Below are positions 8,683 to 17,751 of a stretch of 64,000 nucleotides of DNA, in pieces. Each line of letters begins with the position of its first letter. Position 1 is the first letter of the stretch. The DNA lies in assembly GCF_041051975.1 (NCBI RefSeq), contig NZ_CP163435.1:4030001-4094000 (forward strand), read 5' to 3'. Under the pieces are notes generated by a model. That model saw only the letters and a list, made by a program, of their open reading frames with translations. It was not told the origin of the DNA and made no database searches. The position numbers and the translations under genes are program-made. This DNA is from Streptomyces sp. R21. Lineage in GTDB: Bacteria > Actinomycetota > Actinomycetes > Streptomycetales > Streptomycetaceae.

Positions 8683-9567
8683 TCAGCCCGCGAGAAGCTC
8701 ACGCGCAAGCTTGGCCGTCTCGGTCGGCGTCTTGCCGACCTTGACGCCGGCGGCCTCAAGGGCCTCCTTCTTCGCGGCAGCCGTGCCGGAGGAGCCGGAG
8801 ACGATGGCGCCGGCGTGGCCCATGGTCTTGCCCTCGGGCGCGGTGAAGCCCGCGACGTAACCGACGACCGGCTTCGTCACGTTCTTCGCGATGAAGTCCG
8901 CCGCACGCTCCTCGGCGTCGCCGCCGATCTCGCCGATCATGACGATCAGGTCGGTGTCGGGGTCGGCCTCGAACGCGGCGAGCGCGTCGATGTGCGTCGT
9001 ACCGATGACCGGGTCGCCACCGATGCCGACGGCGGAGGAGAAGCCGATGTCACGGAGCTCGTACATCATCTGGTACGTCAGCGTGCCGGACTTCGAGACC
9101 AGGCCGATACGGCCCGGCTTCGTGATGTCGCCCGGGATGATGCCGGCGTTCGACTGGCCCGGGGTGATGAGACCGGGGCAGTTCGGGCCGATGATGCGGG
9201 TCTTGTTGCCCTTCGAGCCCGCGTACGCCCAGAAGGCGGCGGAGTCGTGGACGGCGATGCCCTCGGTGATGACGACCGCGAGGGGGATCTCCGCGTCGAT
9301 CGCCTCGACGACGGCGGCCTTGGCGAAGGCCGGCGGCACGAAGAGGACGGACACGTTGGCGCCGGTCTTCTCCATGGCCTCGGCGACCGTGCCGAAGACG
9401 GGGATCTCGGTGCCGTCGAAGTCGACCGACGTGCCCGCCTTGCGCGGGTTGACGCCGCCGACGATGTTCGTGCCGTCGGCCAGCATGAGCTTGGTGTGCT
9501 TCATGCCCGTGGCACCGGTCATGCCCTGGACGATGACCTTGCTGTCCTTGTTGAGGAAGATAGCCAT
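8683..9567 (-). CDS. sucD: Succinyl-CoA synthetase alpha subunit SucD
   Basis: The alpha subunit binds CoA and carries the phosphohistidine intermediate of the substrate-level phosphorylation step of the TCA cycle. The 294-residue protein has the CoA-binding Rossmann start (KVIVQGMTGATGMKHT), NCPGLITPGQ and the active-site GKTMGHAGAIV segment, with His251 the expected phosphorylated residue. It follows sucC after 21 nt, so the two form one operon. Start ATG 9567 matches the family N-terminus. Confidence 0.98.
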   Translation of the reverse strand: MAIFLNKDSKVIVQGMTGATGMKHTKLMLADGTNIVGGVNPRKAGTSVDFDGTEIPVFGTVAEAMEKTGANVSVLFVPPAFAKAAVVEAIDAEIPLAVVITEGIAVHDSAAFWAYAGSKGNKTRIIGPNCPGLITPGQSNAGIIPGDITKPGRIGLVSKSGTLTYQMMYELRDIGFSSAVGIGGDPVIGTTHIDALAAFEADPDTDLIVMIGEIGGDAEERAADFIAKNVTKPVVGYVAGFTAPEGKTMGHAGAIVSGSSGTAAAKKEALEAAGVKVGKTPTETAKLARELLAG

Positions 9568-9588
9568 GGCGGTTGTTTCCCTCGTCCC

Positions 9589-10767
9589 TTACTTCGCAGC
9601 CGCGAGCTCGGCGGCCTTGTCGGCCGCGCCGTCCATGGTGTCCACACGCTGGACCAGCGGGTGGTTGGCGTCCGACAGGATCTTGCGACCCAGCTCGGCG
9701 TTGTTGCCGTCGAGGCGCACGACCAGGGGCTTGGTGACTTCCTCGCCCTTGTCCTTGAGCAGCTGCAGCGCCTGGACGATGCCGTTGGCGACCTCGTCAC
9801 AGGCGGTGATGCCACCGAAGACGTTGACGAAGACGGACTTGACGTCCGGGTCGCCGAGGATGATCTCCAGGCCGTTCGCCATGACCGCGGCGGAGGCGCC
9901 GCCGCCGATGTCGAGGAAGTTGGCCGGCTTCACGCCACCGTGGTTCTCACCGGCGTACGCGACGACGTCCAGGGTGCTCATGACGAGCCCCGCGCCGTTG
10001 CCGATGATGCCGACCTCGCCGTCGAGCTTGACGTAGTTGAGGTTCTTGGCCTTGGCGGCGGCCTCGAGCGGGTTGGCCGACTCCTTGTCCTCGAGAGCCG
10101 CGTGGTCCGGCTGGCGGAACTCGGCGTTCTCGTCCAGCGACACCTTGCCGTCAAGGGCGATGACCTTGCCGGAGGCGACCTTGGCGAGCGGGTTCACCTC
10201 GACGAGGAGGGCGTCCTCCTTGATGAAGGTGTCCCACAGCGTCACCAGGATCTCGGCGACCTGCTCCGCGACCTCGGCCGGGAACTTCGCCTGGGCGACG
10301 ATCTCGCGGGCCTTCTCGATCGAGACGCCCTCATTGGCGTCGACCGGGACCTTCGCAAGGGCCTCGGGGTTCTCCTCCGCGACGACCTCGATCTCCACGC
10401 CGCCCTGAACGGACGCCATGGCGAGGAACGTGCGGTTGGTGCGGTCGAGGAGGTAGGAGACGTAGTACTCCTCGACGATCTCGGGCGCGGTCTCGGCGAT
10501 CATCACCTTGTGGACCGTGTGGCCCTTGATGTCCATGCCGAGGATGTCCGTCGCGCGGGCGACGGCCTCGTCCGGGGTGGCGGCGAGCTTGACGCCGCCG
10601 GCCTTGCCGCGGCCACCGACCTTCACCTGGGCCTTGACGACGGACTTGCCGCCAAGACGCTCGGTCGCCTCGCGGGCTGCCTCAGGCGTGTCAATGACTT
10701 CACCGGCCAGCACCGGTACACCGTGCTTGGCGAAGAGGTCCCTCGCCTGGTACTCGAACAGGTCCAC
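9589..10767 (-). CDS. sucC: Succinyl-CoA synthetase beta subunit SucC
   Basis: The nucleotide-binding (ATP-grasp) subunit that pairs with SucD, 392 residues, standard length. The N-terminus MDLFEYQARDLFAKHGVPV, the VVKAQVKVGGRGKAGGVKLA nucleotide segment, the LLVEVNPLA metal-site region and the C-terminal NVFGGITACDEVANGI CoA-ligase motif are all present. It is first in sucC-sucD; its promoter should lie in the 10768-11000 region. Confidence 0.98.
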   Translation of the reverse strand: MDLFEYQARDLFAKHGVPVLAGEVIDTPEAAREATERLGGKSVVKAQVKVGGRGKAGGVKLAATPDEAVARATDILGMDIKGHTVHKVMIAETAPEIVEEYYVSYLLDRTNRTFLAMASVQGGVEIEVVAEENPEALAKVPVDANEGVSIEKAREIVAQAKFPAEVAEQVAEILVTLWDTFIKEDALLVEVNPLAKVASGKVIALDGKVSLDENAEFRQPDHAALEDKESANPLEAAAKAKNLNYVKLDGEVGIIGNGAGLVMSTLDVVAYAGENHGGVKPANFLDIGGGASAAVMANGLEIILGDPDVKSVFVNVFGGITACDEVANGIVQALQLLKDKGEEVTKPLVVRLDGNNAELGRKILSDANHPLVQRVDTMDGAADKAAELAAAK

Positions 10768-11209
10768 GCGCGTCCGTCCCTATCAGTGATCTCGCGGTTC
10801 GTTGGATGCGTGGGCGTGCCGCGAAGGGCAACGTGACGTCCGCTGTCACAAGGGTGGCGCACACGGTGTCCGAGCGCGCGGCATGTCCGTCTCGCAGGTT
10901 ATCGCCGTTGGATGTGGGTCCCTAAATCGCAGATCACACCTGAGCGGTGATACCTGTCACAGATTCGCTGGGAGCGGGGCCTCACCGGGCTGGGGTTTGC
11001 CCGGTGAGACCCCCTGAACGGCCCTCAATGGCTTTGAAGGGCCCAGGGCGGGTGGTCCCCACCCCAATGGGGACCACCCGCCCCATCCGCAGGGTTTCGG
11101 TCGGAATTCCGGTCGGACGGACCGACGGCTTTCGGCCGTCCGGGGCCCTTGACCCTGCGGAGACATGGGGAGACATGAGGAGACTTGAGAAAGGGAGAGG
11201 AAGGGCCGG
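10768..11209. other. Intergenic region upstream of sucC: sucC promoter area and hairpins
   Basis: 442 bp without a supportable gene. The sucC-proximal ~200 bp should hold its promoter, but I see no clear consensus. Three hairpin-forming stretches follow: TCACCGGGC/GCCCGGTGA (10982-11007), the strong stem at 11047-11082, and GGACGG/CCGTCC around 11114-11145. Confidence 0.6.
11047..11082 (-). terminator. Terminator hairpin, 14-bp perfect stem
   Basis: GGCGGGTGGTCCCC (11047-11060), loop of 8 nt, and its exact complement (11069-11082). It lies downstream of the secreted repeat protein that ends at 11210. Confidence 0.8.
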
Positions 11210-12805
11210 TCAGCCGAGGTAGCCCGGAGTGACCGACCGGGCGACGCCCTGGACGCCGGTCACGGCGTGGCCGGCCAGCGGTCCGCCGGTCGCCCCGACG
11301 GTTGCGGTCAGGTCCTGTGCGAAGGGGGCGACCTGTCCGGCCACTCCCTGCGCGAAGGGGGCCGCGTCGCCGACGACTCCGCCCGCGAACGGCCGCACAT
11401 CGCCGCTCACGCCGTACGCCAGACGGGTGGTGCTGCCCGCGACGCCGTCCACTCCGTCCATGACGGGCCGGACCTCGTCGACCACGGCCTGTACGACCGG
11501 CTGCACCGCGTCGGCCACACCGCCTGCGAACGGCTGCACGTCGTGCGTGACGACGTTCCGCGCGAACGGGGCCGCGTCGCCCGCCACACCCTGGGCGAAG
11601 GGGTCCACCTGGCCGACGACTCCGCCCGCGAACGGGCTCACCGCGCCGGTCACGCCGTACGCCAGCGTCGTCGCGTCCCCGACGGCCTGCCCGGCGACCG
11701 GGACGACCCCGTGCACGGCGGTGGCGACGACCGGCGGCAGCACGGCGCCTGCCGTGTCCCCGACCACACCGGAGGCGACGCCCCCGACGACCGACTGCGC
11801 GTCGCCCACCACACCGCCGCCCAGCGTGCCCGCGTCTCCCGTGACGCCGTACGCCAGGGTCGTGGCATCGGCCGCGGCGCCGTACGCCAAGGTCGTCGCA
11901 TCGCCCACCGCGCCGTACGCCAGCGGGCTCGCGTTGCCCACGGCGTGGGCGGCGAGCGGGGTGACACCGTCGACGGCGGTGCCGGCGACCGGCGGCAGCA
12001 CGGCGGCCGCGGTCTCGTCGACGACCGGGACCGCGATGCCGGTGGCGGTGCCGACGGTGCCCTCGACCCGGGCGGGGGCACCGGTGACGGTCCGCCCGGC
12101 CGTGCTCGTGGCCGTCCGCCCGGCGGTGGCGACGGTCTCCTGCACCTTGGTCCGCGCGGCGGACGGCGCCCCGGTGGCGGTGCGCTGCACGGCCGCGAGC
12201 TTCGTCTGCGCGGCGGCGAGGGCCTCCTCCAGCTCCGGCGCGAAGGCCGAGAGCGGGCCGAAGAGGTAGTCGATCTCCTCCTGGGGCGCGCTCGCGTCGG
12301 CCACGGCCGCCTCGGCCTCGCCCTTGACCTGGGCGGCCGCGGACGCGGCCGTGCCGGCGGCACGGTGCGCGCCGGTCTGCGCGGTGGTCTGCGCGGCGCC
12401 CTTCGCCTGCCCGAGGTGCTGGACCGCGGGGACCTTGGCGTCGATGTAGCGGCGGGCGTGGTCGGCGGTGTGCGTCGCTGCGGACGTGGTGGGGGACGTC
12501 GCGGGGGCGGCCTTCTTGGCCTGGTCGACGGTGCCGGCGGTGTCGGCGGCCGTGCTGCCGGTGACGTCGGTGACCGTGTCCTGGACGTCGCCCGTCACGC
12601 TCCCGACCACTCCGTCGACGGTGTCGGTGACCGCGCCCACGGTGTCGCCGAGGGTGTTCGTGGCGTCCGCGGTGCCGACACTCACGTCGGGGACGGAGAC
12701 GGACGACGAGGGCAGCTCGTCCGCGCTGGCGACGGCGGAGCCGAGCGCCCACGCGCCGGTGACACCGGCGGCTATGACGATGGAACGGCGGATGTTCTTG
12801 TTCAT
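11210..12805 (-). CDS. Secreted protein with 11-residue Gly/Ala/Val repeats
   Basis: No known function; 531 residues. A signal peptide (MNKNIRRSIVIAAGVTGAWALG, predicted cleavage after ASA at residue 28) precedes a Val/Thr/Asp/Gly-rich segment, an Ala-rich likely helical region (about 95-200) and then a long imperfect repeat array. In the array 11-residue units recur, for example SPLAYGAVGDA, TTLAYGAAADA, TTLAYGVTGDA, PFAGGVVGDAA and PFAQGVAGQVA. The DNA of the array is correspondingly repetitive (11300-11990). ATG 12805 has GAAGGAT upstream and gives a proper signal sequence; the frame opens further at 12838. Possibly a cell-wall or hyphal-surface structural protein; that is inference. Confidence 0.8.
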   Translation of the reverse strand: MNKNIRRSIVIAAGVTGAWALGSAVASADELPSSSVSVPDVSVGTADATNTLGDTVGAVTDTVDGVVGSVTGDVQDTVTDVTGSTAADTAGTVDQAKKAAPATSPTTSAATHTADHARRYIDAKVPAVQHLGQAKGAAQTTAQTGAHRAAGTAASAAAQVKGEAEAAVADASAPQEEIDYLFGPLSAFAPELEEALAAAQTKLAAVQRTATGAPSAARTKVQETVATAGRTATSTAGRTVTGAPARVEGTVGTATGIAVPVVDETAAAVLPPVAGTAVDGVTPLAAHAVGNASPLAYGAVGDATTLAYGAAADATTLAYGVTGDAGTLGGGVVGDAQSVVGGVASGVVGDTAGAVLPPVVATAVHGVVPVAGQAVGDATTLAYGVTGAVSPFAGGVVGQVDPFAQGVAGDAAPFARNVVTHDVQPFAGGVADAVQPVVQAVVDEVRPVMDGVDGVAGSTTRLAYGVSGDVRPFAGGVVGDAAPFAQGVAGQVAPFAQDLTATVGATGGPLAGHAVTGVQGVARSVTPGYLG

Positions 12806-12945
12806 GCTTGCGTCAGATCCTTCGGGATACCGAGACATTCGGGATGTTCCGGGGGCTTCCGTCCGGGAATCGGAGGGGTCTCCGGACGGCGGGCAGACCT
12901 GTTCCGCCCCCGCGCGGCAGGTCGATCAGCGGGGGAAGGGCTGCC

Positions 12946-13956
12946 CTAGCCGGGGAAAACCGGAATGTCCCGGTGCCTGTCCCGGATCTCGGCCGCGGTG
13001 ACGACCGCCGGTGCGCCGGGCACGAGCCGCAGCGGCGCCCGGTGGTTCAAGGTGACGGCATGCGGATCGCCGTGCCGCGGCGCGCCGCGGTCGACCGCCG
13101 ACTGACTGTCCAGCACGCCGGTCGGCTCACCGCCGGGCGCCGGGTGCGCGGGCACGTGAGCGGTTGCCGGGCCGCGGGCCTCGCCACGCACGACGGCACC
13201 GACGGCTTCCGCACTCCGCCCACGGGGGCCGTACGGCGACGCCACGACCGCCGTCTCGTGCGCGGCACCGTCTTCTACGGCCGTCTCGTCCGACCGTTCC
13301 GGCTGTGCCGTCCCGCCCGGCTGCTGCGGGGCCGCGGGCGCCGGAAGGGTCTGTCCCACACCCGGGAGCGCGGGCAGGCCGGGCCAATCGGGGAGACTCG
13401 GCAGTCGAGGCATCTCAGGTGCGGACGGAAGCACTGGCAGGGTTGGCATTGACGGCAGTACGTCCGCCGAGGGCTCGGTCAGCCCCACGGTGGCCGTCTC
13501 CACCAGATCCCCTGCCGGTCGTACGACCTCACGGGCGGTGTCGGCGACATGGGTGCCCGTGAGGGCCTTGCCGCCCTTGCCGCCCTTGCCGATCTTCGAG
13601 GCCACGGAAGTGACGGGAGCTGCAGGGGACTTGGCGGCAGGAGCCGTGGAGGCCTTCCGGGGCGTCGAGAGGCCGGAGGGGAGGGCCGGCTCAACGACCC
13701 CCGCGGGCGTCGCAGCCGTCGCCACCCTCGAAACCATCGGCGTCGTCGAAACCGTCGTCGTCGATACCGTGGTCGTCGTCGAAACCGTCGTCGTCGCCCC
13801 TGTCGAGTCCGCCGCCTCGGCCTGTCCTGCGCAGAAGAACCCCAGCGCGAACAATCCGCCCATCACCAGCACCACTTGCAGCGCACGCCGCCCGGCCGCC
13901 GTACGCATCATGCGCAGAGCGGCACCGGCACCGGGCAGTGCGGCTGGCGGGGTCAA
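12946..13956 (-). CDS. Secreted Thr/Pro-rich protein of unknown function
   Basis: About 336 residues, unrecognised. A hydrophobic export signal (RRALQVVLVMGGLFALGFFCAGQAEA) is followed by a Thr/Val/Ser tandem stretch (TTTVSTTTTVSTTTVSTT), a Lys/Gly segment (KIGKGGKGGKAL), a Pro/Leu repeat (MPTLPVLPSAPEMPRLPSLP) and a hydrophilic tail. The start is uncertain: TTG 13956 has GGAGGA 11 nt upstream and is used here; ATG at 13911 or 13908 gives a shorter signal peptide and the open frame extends to 14082. It lies 140 bp upstream of the other secreted repeat protein in the same orientation. Confidence 0.6.
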   Translation of the reverse strand: MTPPAALPGAGAALRMMRTAAGRRALQVVLVMGGLFALGFFCAGQAEAADSTGATTTVSTTTTVSTTTVSTTPMVSRVATAATPAGVVEPALPSGLSTPRKASTAPAAKSPAAPVTSVASKIGKGGKGGKALTGTHVADTAREVVRPAGDLVETATVGLTEPSADVLPSMPTLPVLPSAPEMPRLPSLPDWPGLPALPGVGQTLPAPAAPQQPGGTAQPERSDETAVEDGAAHETAVVASPYGPRGRSAEAVGAVVRGEARGPATAHVPAHPAPGGEPTGVLDSQSAVDRGAPRHGDPHAVTLNHRAPLRLVPGAPAVVTAAEIRDRHRDIPVFPG

Positions 13957-14128
13957 GACGGGGCGGGTCCTCCGGTGTGACGGAACAAGGCGGAACGCGG
14001 CGGTACGCGGGGGAACATGGCGCACCGTACGAAGGCCCTGAGGAAGTGCCGATCCTTGCACGGGACTCCCGAGGTTGCGCAAGTCCCCTGTTACCGATGG
14101 GTATTCATGTCCTCTTTCTCAGCTCTCC

Positions 14129-15307
14129 TCACCTGGTGTCCGGAATCGGGAGCGGCCGCTTCTCTATCGCCGCCGCCATCACGTCGGGAAACAGATCCGG
14201 AGTGCACGCGAACGCCGGTGCGTCCAGCGCGGCGAGCGCCGCCGCGTGCTCGCGGTCGTATGCGGGCGCCCCTTCGTCGGAGAGCGCCAGCAGGGTCACG
14301 AACTGCACCCCCGACGCCTTCATCGCCGCCACCCTCTTGAGCATCTCGTTCCGTATCCCTCCTTCGTAGAGGTCGCTGATGAGCACCACGACCGTGTCGG
14401 CGGGCCGGGTGATCTGCGACTGGCAGTACGCGAGCGCCCTGTTGATGTCCGTGCCGCCGCCGAGCTGCGTGCCGAAGAGGACGTCCACGGGATCGTCGAG
14501 CTGGTCGGTGAGGTCGACGACGGCGGTGTCGAAGACGACGAGGCGGGTGGCGATGGACCGCATGGACGCGAGGACGGCGCCGAACACGGAGGCGTAGACG
14601 ACGGATGCCGCCATCGACCCCGACTGGTCGATGCAGAGGACGACCTCCTTCTTCACCGACTGCGACGCGCGCCCGTAACCGATCAGCCGCTCCGGAACGA
14701 TCGTGCGGTACTCGGGCAGGTAGTGCTTGAGGTTCGCCGCGATCGTGCGGTTCCAGTCGATGTCGTGGTGGCGGGGCCTGCTGATGCGGGCGCTGCGGTC
14801 GAGGGCCCCGGTGAGCGTGGCCCGGGTGCGGGTGGCGAGCCTCTTCTCCAGGTCCTCGACGACCTTGCGCACAACCGCCCGTGCCGTCTCCTTCGTCGTC
14901 TCGGGCATCGCCTTGTTGAGCGAGAGCAGCGTGCCGACGAGGTGGACGTCGGCCTCCACCGCCTCCAGCATCTCCGGCTCCAGCAGCAGCGCGGAGAGGC
15001 CGAGCCGGTCGATGGCGTCCCGCTGCATCACCTGGACGACGGACGACGGGAAGTACGTCCGGATGTCCCCGAGCCAGCGCGCGATGGACGGCGCCGACGC
15101 CCCGAGCCCCGCCGAACGGTCCCGCCCCGCCTGCGGCTTGTCCCCCTTCCCGTACAGCGCGGTGAGCGCTCCGTCCATCGCCGCGTCCCGCCCGGCGAGC
15201 GCACACCCGGTGCCGTCCGCCGCGTCACCCCCGAGCACCAGCCGCCACCGCCGAAGCCGCTCGTCACTCGCGCCACTCACTCCGCTCGCGTCCGCCGATG
15301 TGGTCAT
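14129..15307 (-). CDS. vWA domain protein of the MoxR/vWA cluster
   Basis: 392 residues. The C-terminal half is a von Willebrand A domain with an intact MIDAS: DQSGS (Asp227, Ser229, Ser231), Thr286 in GGGTDINRAL, and the Asp of VLISDLYEGG. The N-terminal ~210 residues are helical and characteristic of vWA proteins paired with MoxR ATPases. ATG 15307 overlaps the DUF5682 stop as ATGA, so it is third in a tightly coupled operon, MoxR-DUF5682-vWA. MoxR ATPases commonly act as chaperones that load metal or remodel complexes through a vWA partner; the client here is unknown. Much longer frames running through this gene belong to the neighbouring gene's antisense frames. Confidence 0.93.
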   Translation of the reverse strand: MTTSADASGVSGASDERLRRWRLVLGGDAADGTGCALAGRDAAMDGALTALYGKGDKPQAGRDRSAGLGASAPSIARWLGDIRTYFPSSVVQVMQRDAIDRLGLSALLLEPEMLEAVEADVHLVGTLLSLNKAMPETTKETARAVVRKVVEDLEKRLATRTRATLTGALDRSARISRPRHHDIDWNRTIAANLKHYLPEYRTIVPERLIGYGRASQSVKKEVVLCIDQSGSMAASVVYASVFGAVLASMRSIATRLVVFDTAVVDLTDQLDDPVDVLFGTQLGGGTDINRALAYCQSQITRPADTVVVLISDLYEGGIRNEMLKRVAAMKASGVQFVTLLALSDEGAPAYDREHAAALAALDAPAFACTPDLFPDVMAAAIEKRPLPIPDTR

Positions 15308-17751
15308 GGGGCCACCCCCGCAAGGTCGTTGTCGGTTTCGGCTGTGTCCTCGTCCAGCCCCAGCAGCAGGCGCAGCACCGGCAGGACGGCGTCGGCGCGC
15401 TCGGGGTCGAGGTCGGAGGCGAAGCCGGGTATGCCAGAGGTGGCGGTTCCCGCGCCACCCGGCGCTCCGGGGCCGCGGCGGACCAGCTCGCCCAGCGTCC
15501 TGCGCACGCCCGCCTCGTACGCCGAGAACGTGCGGCGCAGCAGTGGCAGCACATCGGTGAACGCCTCCGCCGGCACCCCCGTCAGCCACGCGTCCACCAG
15601 CCCGAGCAGGCGTTCGTCGTGCACGAGCAGCATCCCGCCCCCGGAGCCGCCTCCGACGAACCCCTCGATCCAGGCCGCCGCGTCCCCCGGCTCCGTGCCC
15701 GGTGACAGGACGAGCCCCATGAGCCGCGCGGCCTCGTCCTGCGCCAACTCCCCGTCGTCCAGGAGCAGTCGCACCGCCCGCCCGCGGATCACTCCCGGTA
15801 CGGTGTCGCGCCCGGCGAGCACCTTGAGCACCGCATGCCAGCGGCCGCGTATACCGCCGGGCGACGCGGTGAGCGTCTCCCCCAGCAGGGCCACCGCTCC
15901 GTGCACCGCCTCCACATGGCGGCGCATCTCCTCGGCGGCTTCGGCGTCGAGGGCCGCGCAGGCCGGCGGGAGGCCGACGAAGATCCGCTCCGCGAGGCCC
16001 GCCGCCACATCGGTGAGGGCGTGTGTGTCCGTGCCGCGTACGTCGCCGTAGCGCAGGGAGCGGACCAGGGCGGGCAGGGCCTGGGCGAGGTGGCCGACGT
16101 CCGCGTCCAGTGCGGCCCGGTCGGCGAGGACCCGCATCACCACGGGCAGCGCGTCCGGGAGTTCGGCAAGGAGGCAGCGCTCGGCGAGTGCGGTGACATC
16201 GGCCAGGGCACGTGCGGAGACGGCGTCCGTCTCGGCCTTGGCGGTCGCGGCGGACAGCACGGTCGTGCCCCAGACCCCGGCCTCGGCGACCCGCACGGAC
16301 AGCTCCGGCTCCCAGCGCAGCCTCCAGGTCTCCCGGAAGGTGCCCGTGCTGCCGCGCGACACGGCGGGCTCGCCCCATTCGACGCCCAGGAGGCGCAGCC
16401 GGTGCAGCAGTCTGCTCCGCCCGGCGTCCGTCTCCTTGCGCAGGTCGAGCTCCAACTCCCGCTCCAGCGCCTCCGGTTTGAGCCGCAGTCGCCGCTGGAG
16501 CCGCGTGAGGTCCCGCTGCAACGGCACCGCGGGCGCCGACGCGGGCACCTCGCCCAGCACATCGCCGACCACGAGCCGGTCGTGCACGAGCGCCAGCGGC
16601 ACGTCCGATCCCTCGCACATCACCGCGCGTACGGCGTCGGTGGTCTCGGTCAGCCCCGGCAGCGGGCGGCCACGCATCGCCGCGAGTGTGTCGGCCAGCC
16701 GTACGGCCTCGATGACATGGGCGGAGGAGACGATCCTGTCCTCCTCGCGCAGCAGCCTCGCCACCTTCGTCATCCAGCGCTCGACCGGGCGATCGGGGGC
16801 GCCGAACAGATGCCCGTACCAACCCGGCGAGTCGATGCCCGCGCCGTACCCGCTGACGCGGGACAGCCGGCGGTGCGTCCAGGGCACCCAGGTCAGGTCG
16901 GCCTTCGCCTTGGGCAGCCCCTTCAGCAGCGCCCGGTCGGCGGCGGCCGTGCTCTTGTGCCGCAGCGCGGGCACGTGCCAGGCCCCGCACACCACCGCCA
17001 CGGCGTCCTCGAACTCCCGCTGCGCCGCCCGCACCTGGAGCCGCATGTGCGCCTCCCGCACCAGGTCCCGGTCGCGGCCCCCGACCCCGTAGGCCTCGCG
17101 CAGCGCGCCCATCGCCTCGCCCAGCACCGCGAACGGCAGGAACGGATCCGTGCCCGCCCCGCTCCGGTGCTCGACCACGTCCTCCCACCAGCGCTCGGGG
17201 TCGTCGTAACCGGCGGTCTCGGCCAGCACGGCCAGGGGGTCGATCCGCACGGCCTCCTCGGCTTCCTCGGCGCCTTCGGCCTGTTCCGGGGCGGTGTCGT
17301 CCTTCCCCCACGCCAGGGTGTGGGTCGCCGGGAGGTCGATGAACCGGGCCGGAACCCCGTGCTCCCCGGCCCAGCGGATCGCCACCCACTCCGGCGAGAA
17401 CTCGGCCAGCGGCCAGAAGGCCGAGCGGCCGGGCTCGTCCACCACGTGGGCGAGGAGGGCGACGGGGGGCCGCATGTCCTCGTCGGCGGCAAGAGGGATC
17501 AGCGCGTCCGCCTCCGGTGGCCCCTCGATCAGTACGACGCGGGGCGCGGCCGCCTCCAGCGCGGCCCGCACGGCACGAGCCGAACCTGGGCCGTGATGCC
17601 GTACGCCGAGCAGCAGCGGTCCGTCGTCGTACGCATAGCCGTACGAGCCCGTCCGGGTCCCCGTCCCTTCGGTGTCCGGCGCACAGCCGGCCTCGGTCTG
17701 CTCCGCCCTGAGCCCACCCCCCGCGGTCGGCTCCTCCTGGAGTCCGGTCAT
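15304..17751 (-). CDS. DUF5682 family protein
   Basis: 815 residues, middle gene of the operon. The N-terminus (LLLGVRHHGPGSARAVRAAL, residues 47-66, and PRVVLIEGPPEADALI) looks like the TraB/ChaN-like fold, in which a His-rich first strand and a Glu of an IEGP motif sit near a putative active site; that similarity is my reading, not established for this family. The rest is helical. Family members co-occur with MoxR, vWA, SWIM and DUF5691 genes. It overlaps both neighbours by 4 nt (ATGA at 17748-17751 and 15304-15307). Confidence 0.9.
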   Translation of the reverse strand: MTGLQEEPTAGGGLRAEQTEAGCAPDTEGTGTRTGSYGYAYDDGPLLLGVRHHGPGSARAVRAALEAAAPRVVLIEGPPEADALIPLAADEDMRPPVALLAHVVDEPGRSAFWPLAEFSPEWVAIRWAGEHGVPARFIDLPATHTLAWGKDDTAPEQAEGAEEAEEAVRIDPLAVLAETAGYDDPERWWEDVVEHRSGAGTDPFLPFAVLGEAMGALREAYGVGGRDRDLVREAHMRLQVRAAQREFEDAVAVVCGAWHVPALRHKSTAAADRALLKGLPKAKADLTWVPWTHRRLSRVSGYGAGIDSPGWYGHLFGAPDRPVERWMTKVARLLREEDRIVSSAHVIEAVRLADTLAAMRGRPLPGLTETTDAVRAVMCEGSDVPLALVHDRLVVGDVLGEVPASAPAVPLQRDLTRLQRRLRLKPEALERELELDLRKETDAGRSRLLHRLRLLGVEWGEPAVSRGSTGTFRETWRLRWEPELSVRVAEAGVWGTTVLSAATAKAETDAVSARALADVTALAERCLLAELPDALPVVMRVLADRAALDADVGHLAQALPALVRSLRYGDVRGTDTHALTDVAAGLAERIFVGLPPACAALDAEAAEEMRRHVEAVHGAVALLGETLTASPGGIRGRWHAVLKVLAGRDTVPGVIRGRAVRLLLDDGELAQDEAARLMGLVLSPGTEPGDAAAWIEGFVGGGSGGGMLLVHDERLLGLVDAWLTGVPAEAFTDVLPLLRRTFSAYEAGVRRTLGELVRRGPGAPGGAGTATSGIPGFASDLDPERADAVLPVLRLLLGLDEDTAETDNDLAGVAP

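Noticed and set aside
7978..10836. 952-residue rightward frame across the sucCD operon
   Set aside because: Lies opposite sucC/sucD, which have complete family motifs; it is a GC-driven shadow.
13720..13800. CRISPR-like direct repeats (GTCGTCGAAACC)
   Set aside because: They encode an in-frame Thr/Val/Ser tandem stretch of a secreted protein; no spacer structure.
14129..17389. Single 1086-residue leftward frame spanning two genes
   Set aside because: Its upstream part is Arg/Gly-rich antisense-type sequence; the real vWA gene starts at 15307 with an ATGA overlap to the DUF5682 gene in another frame.
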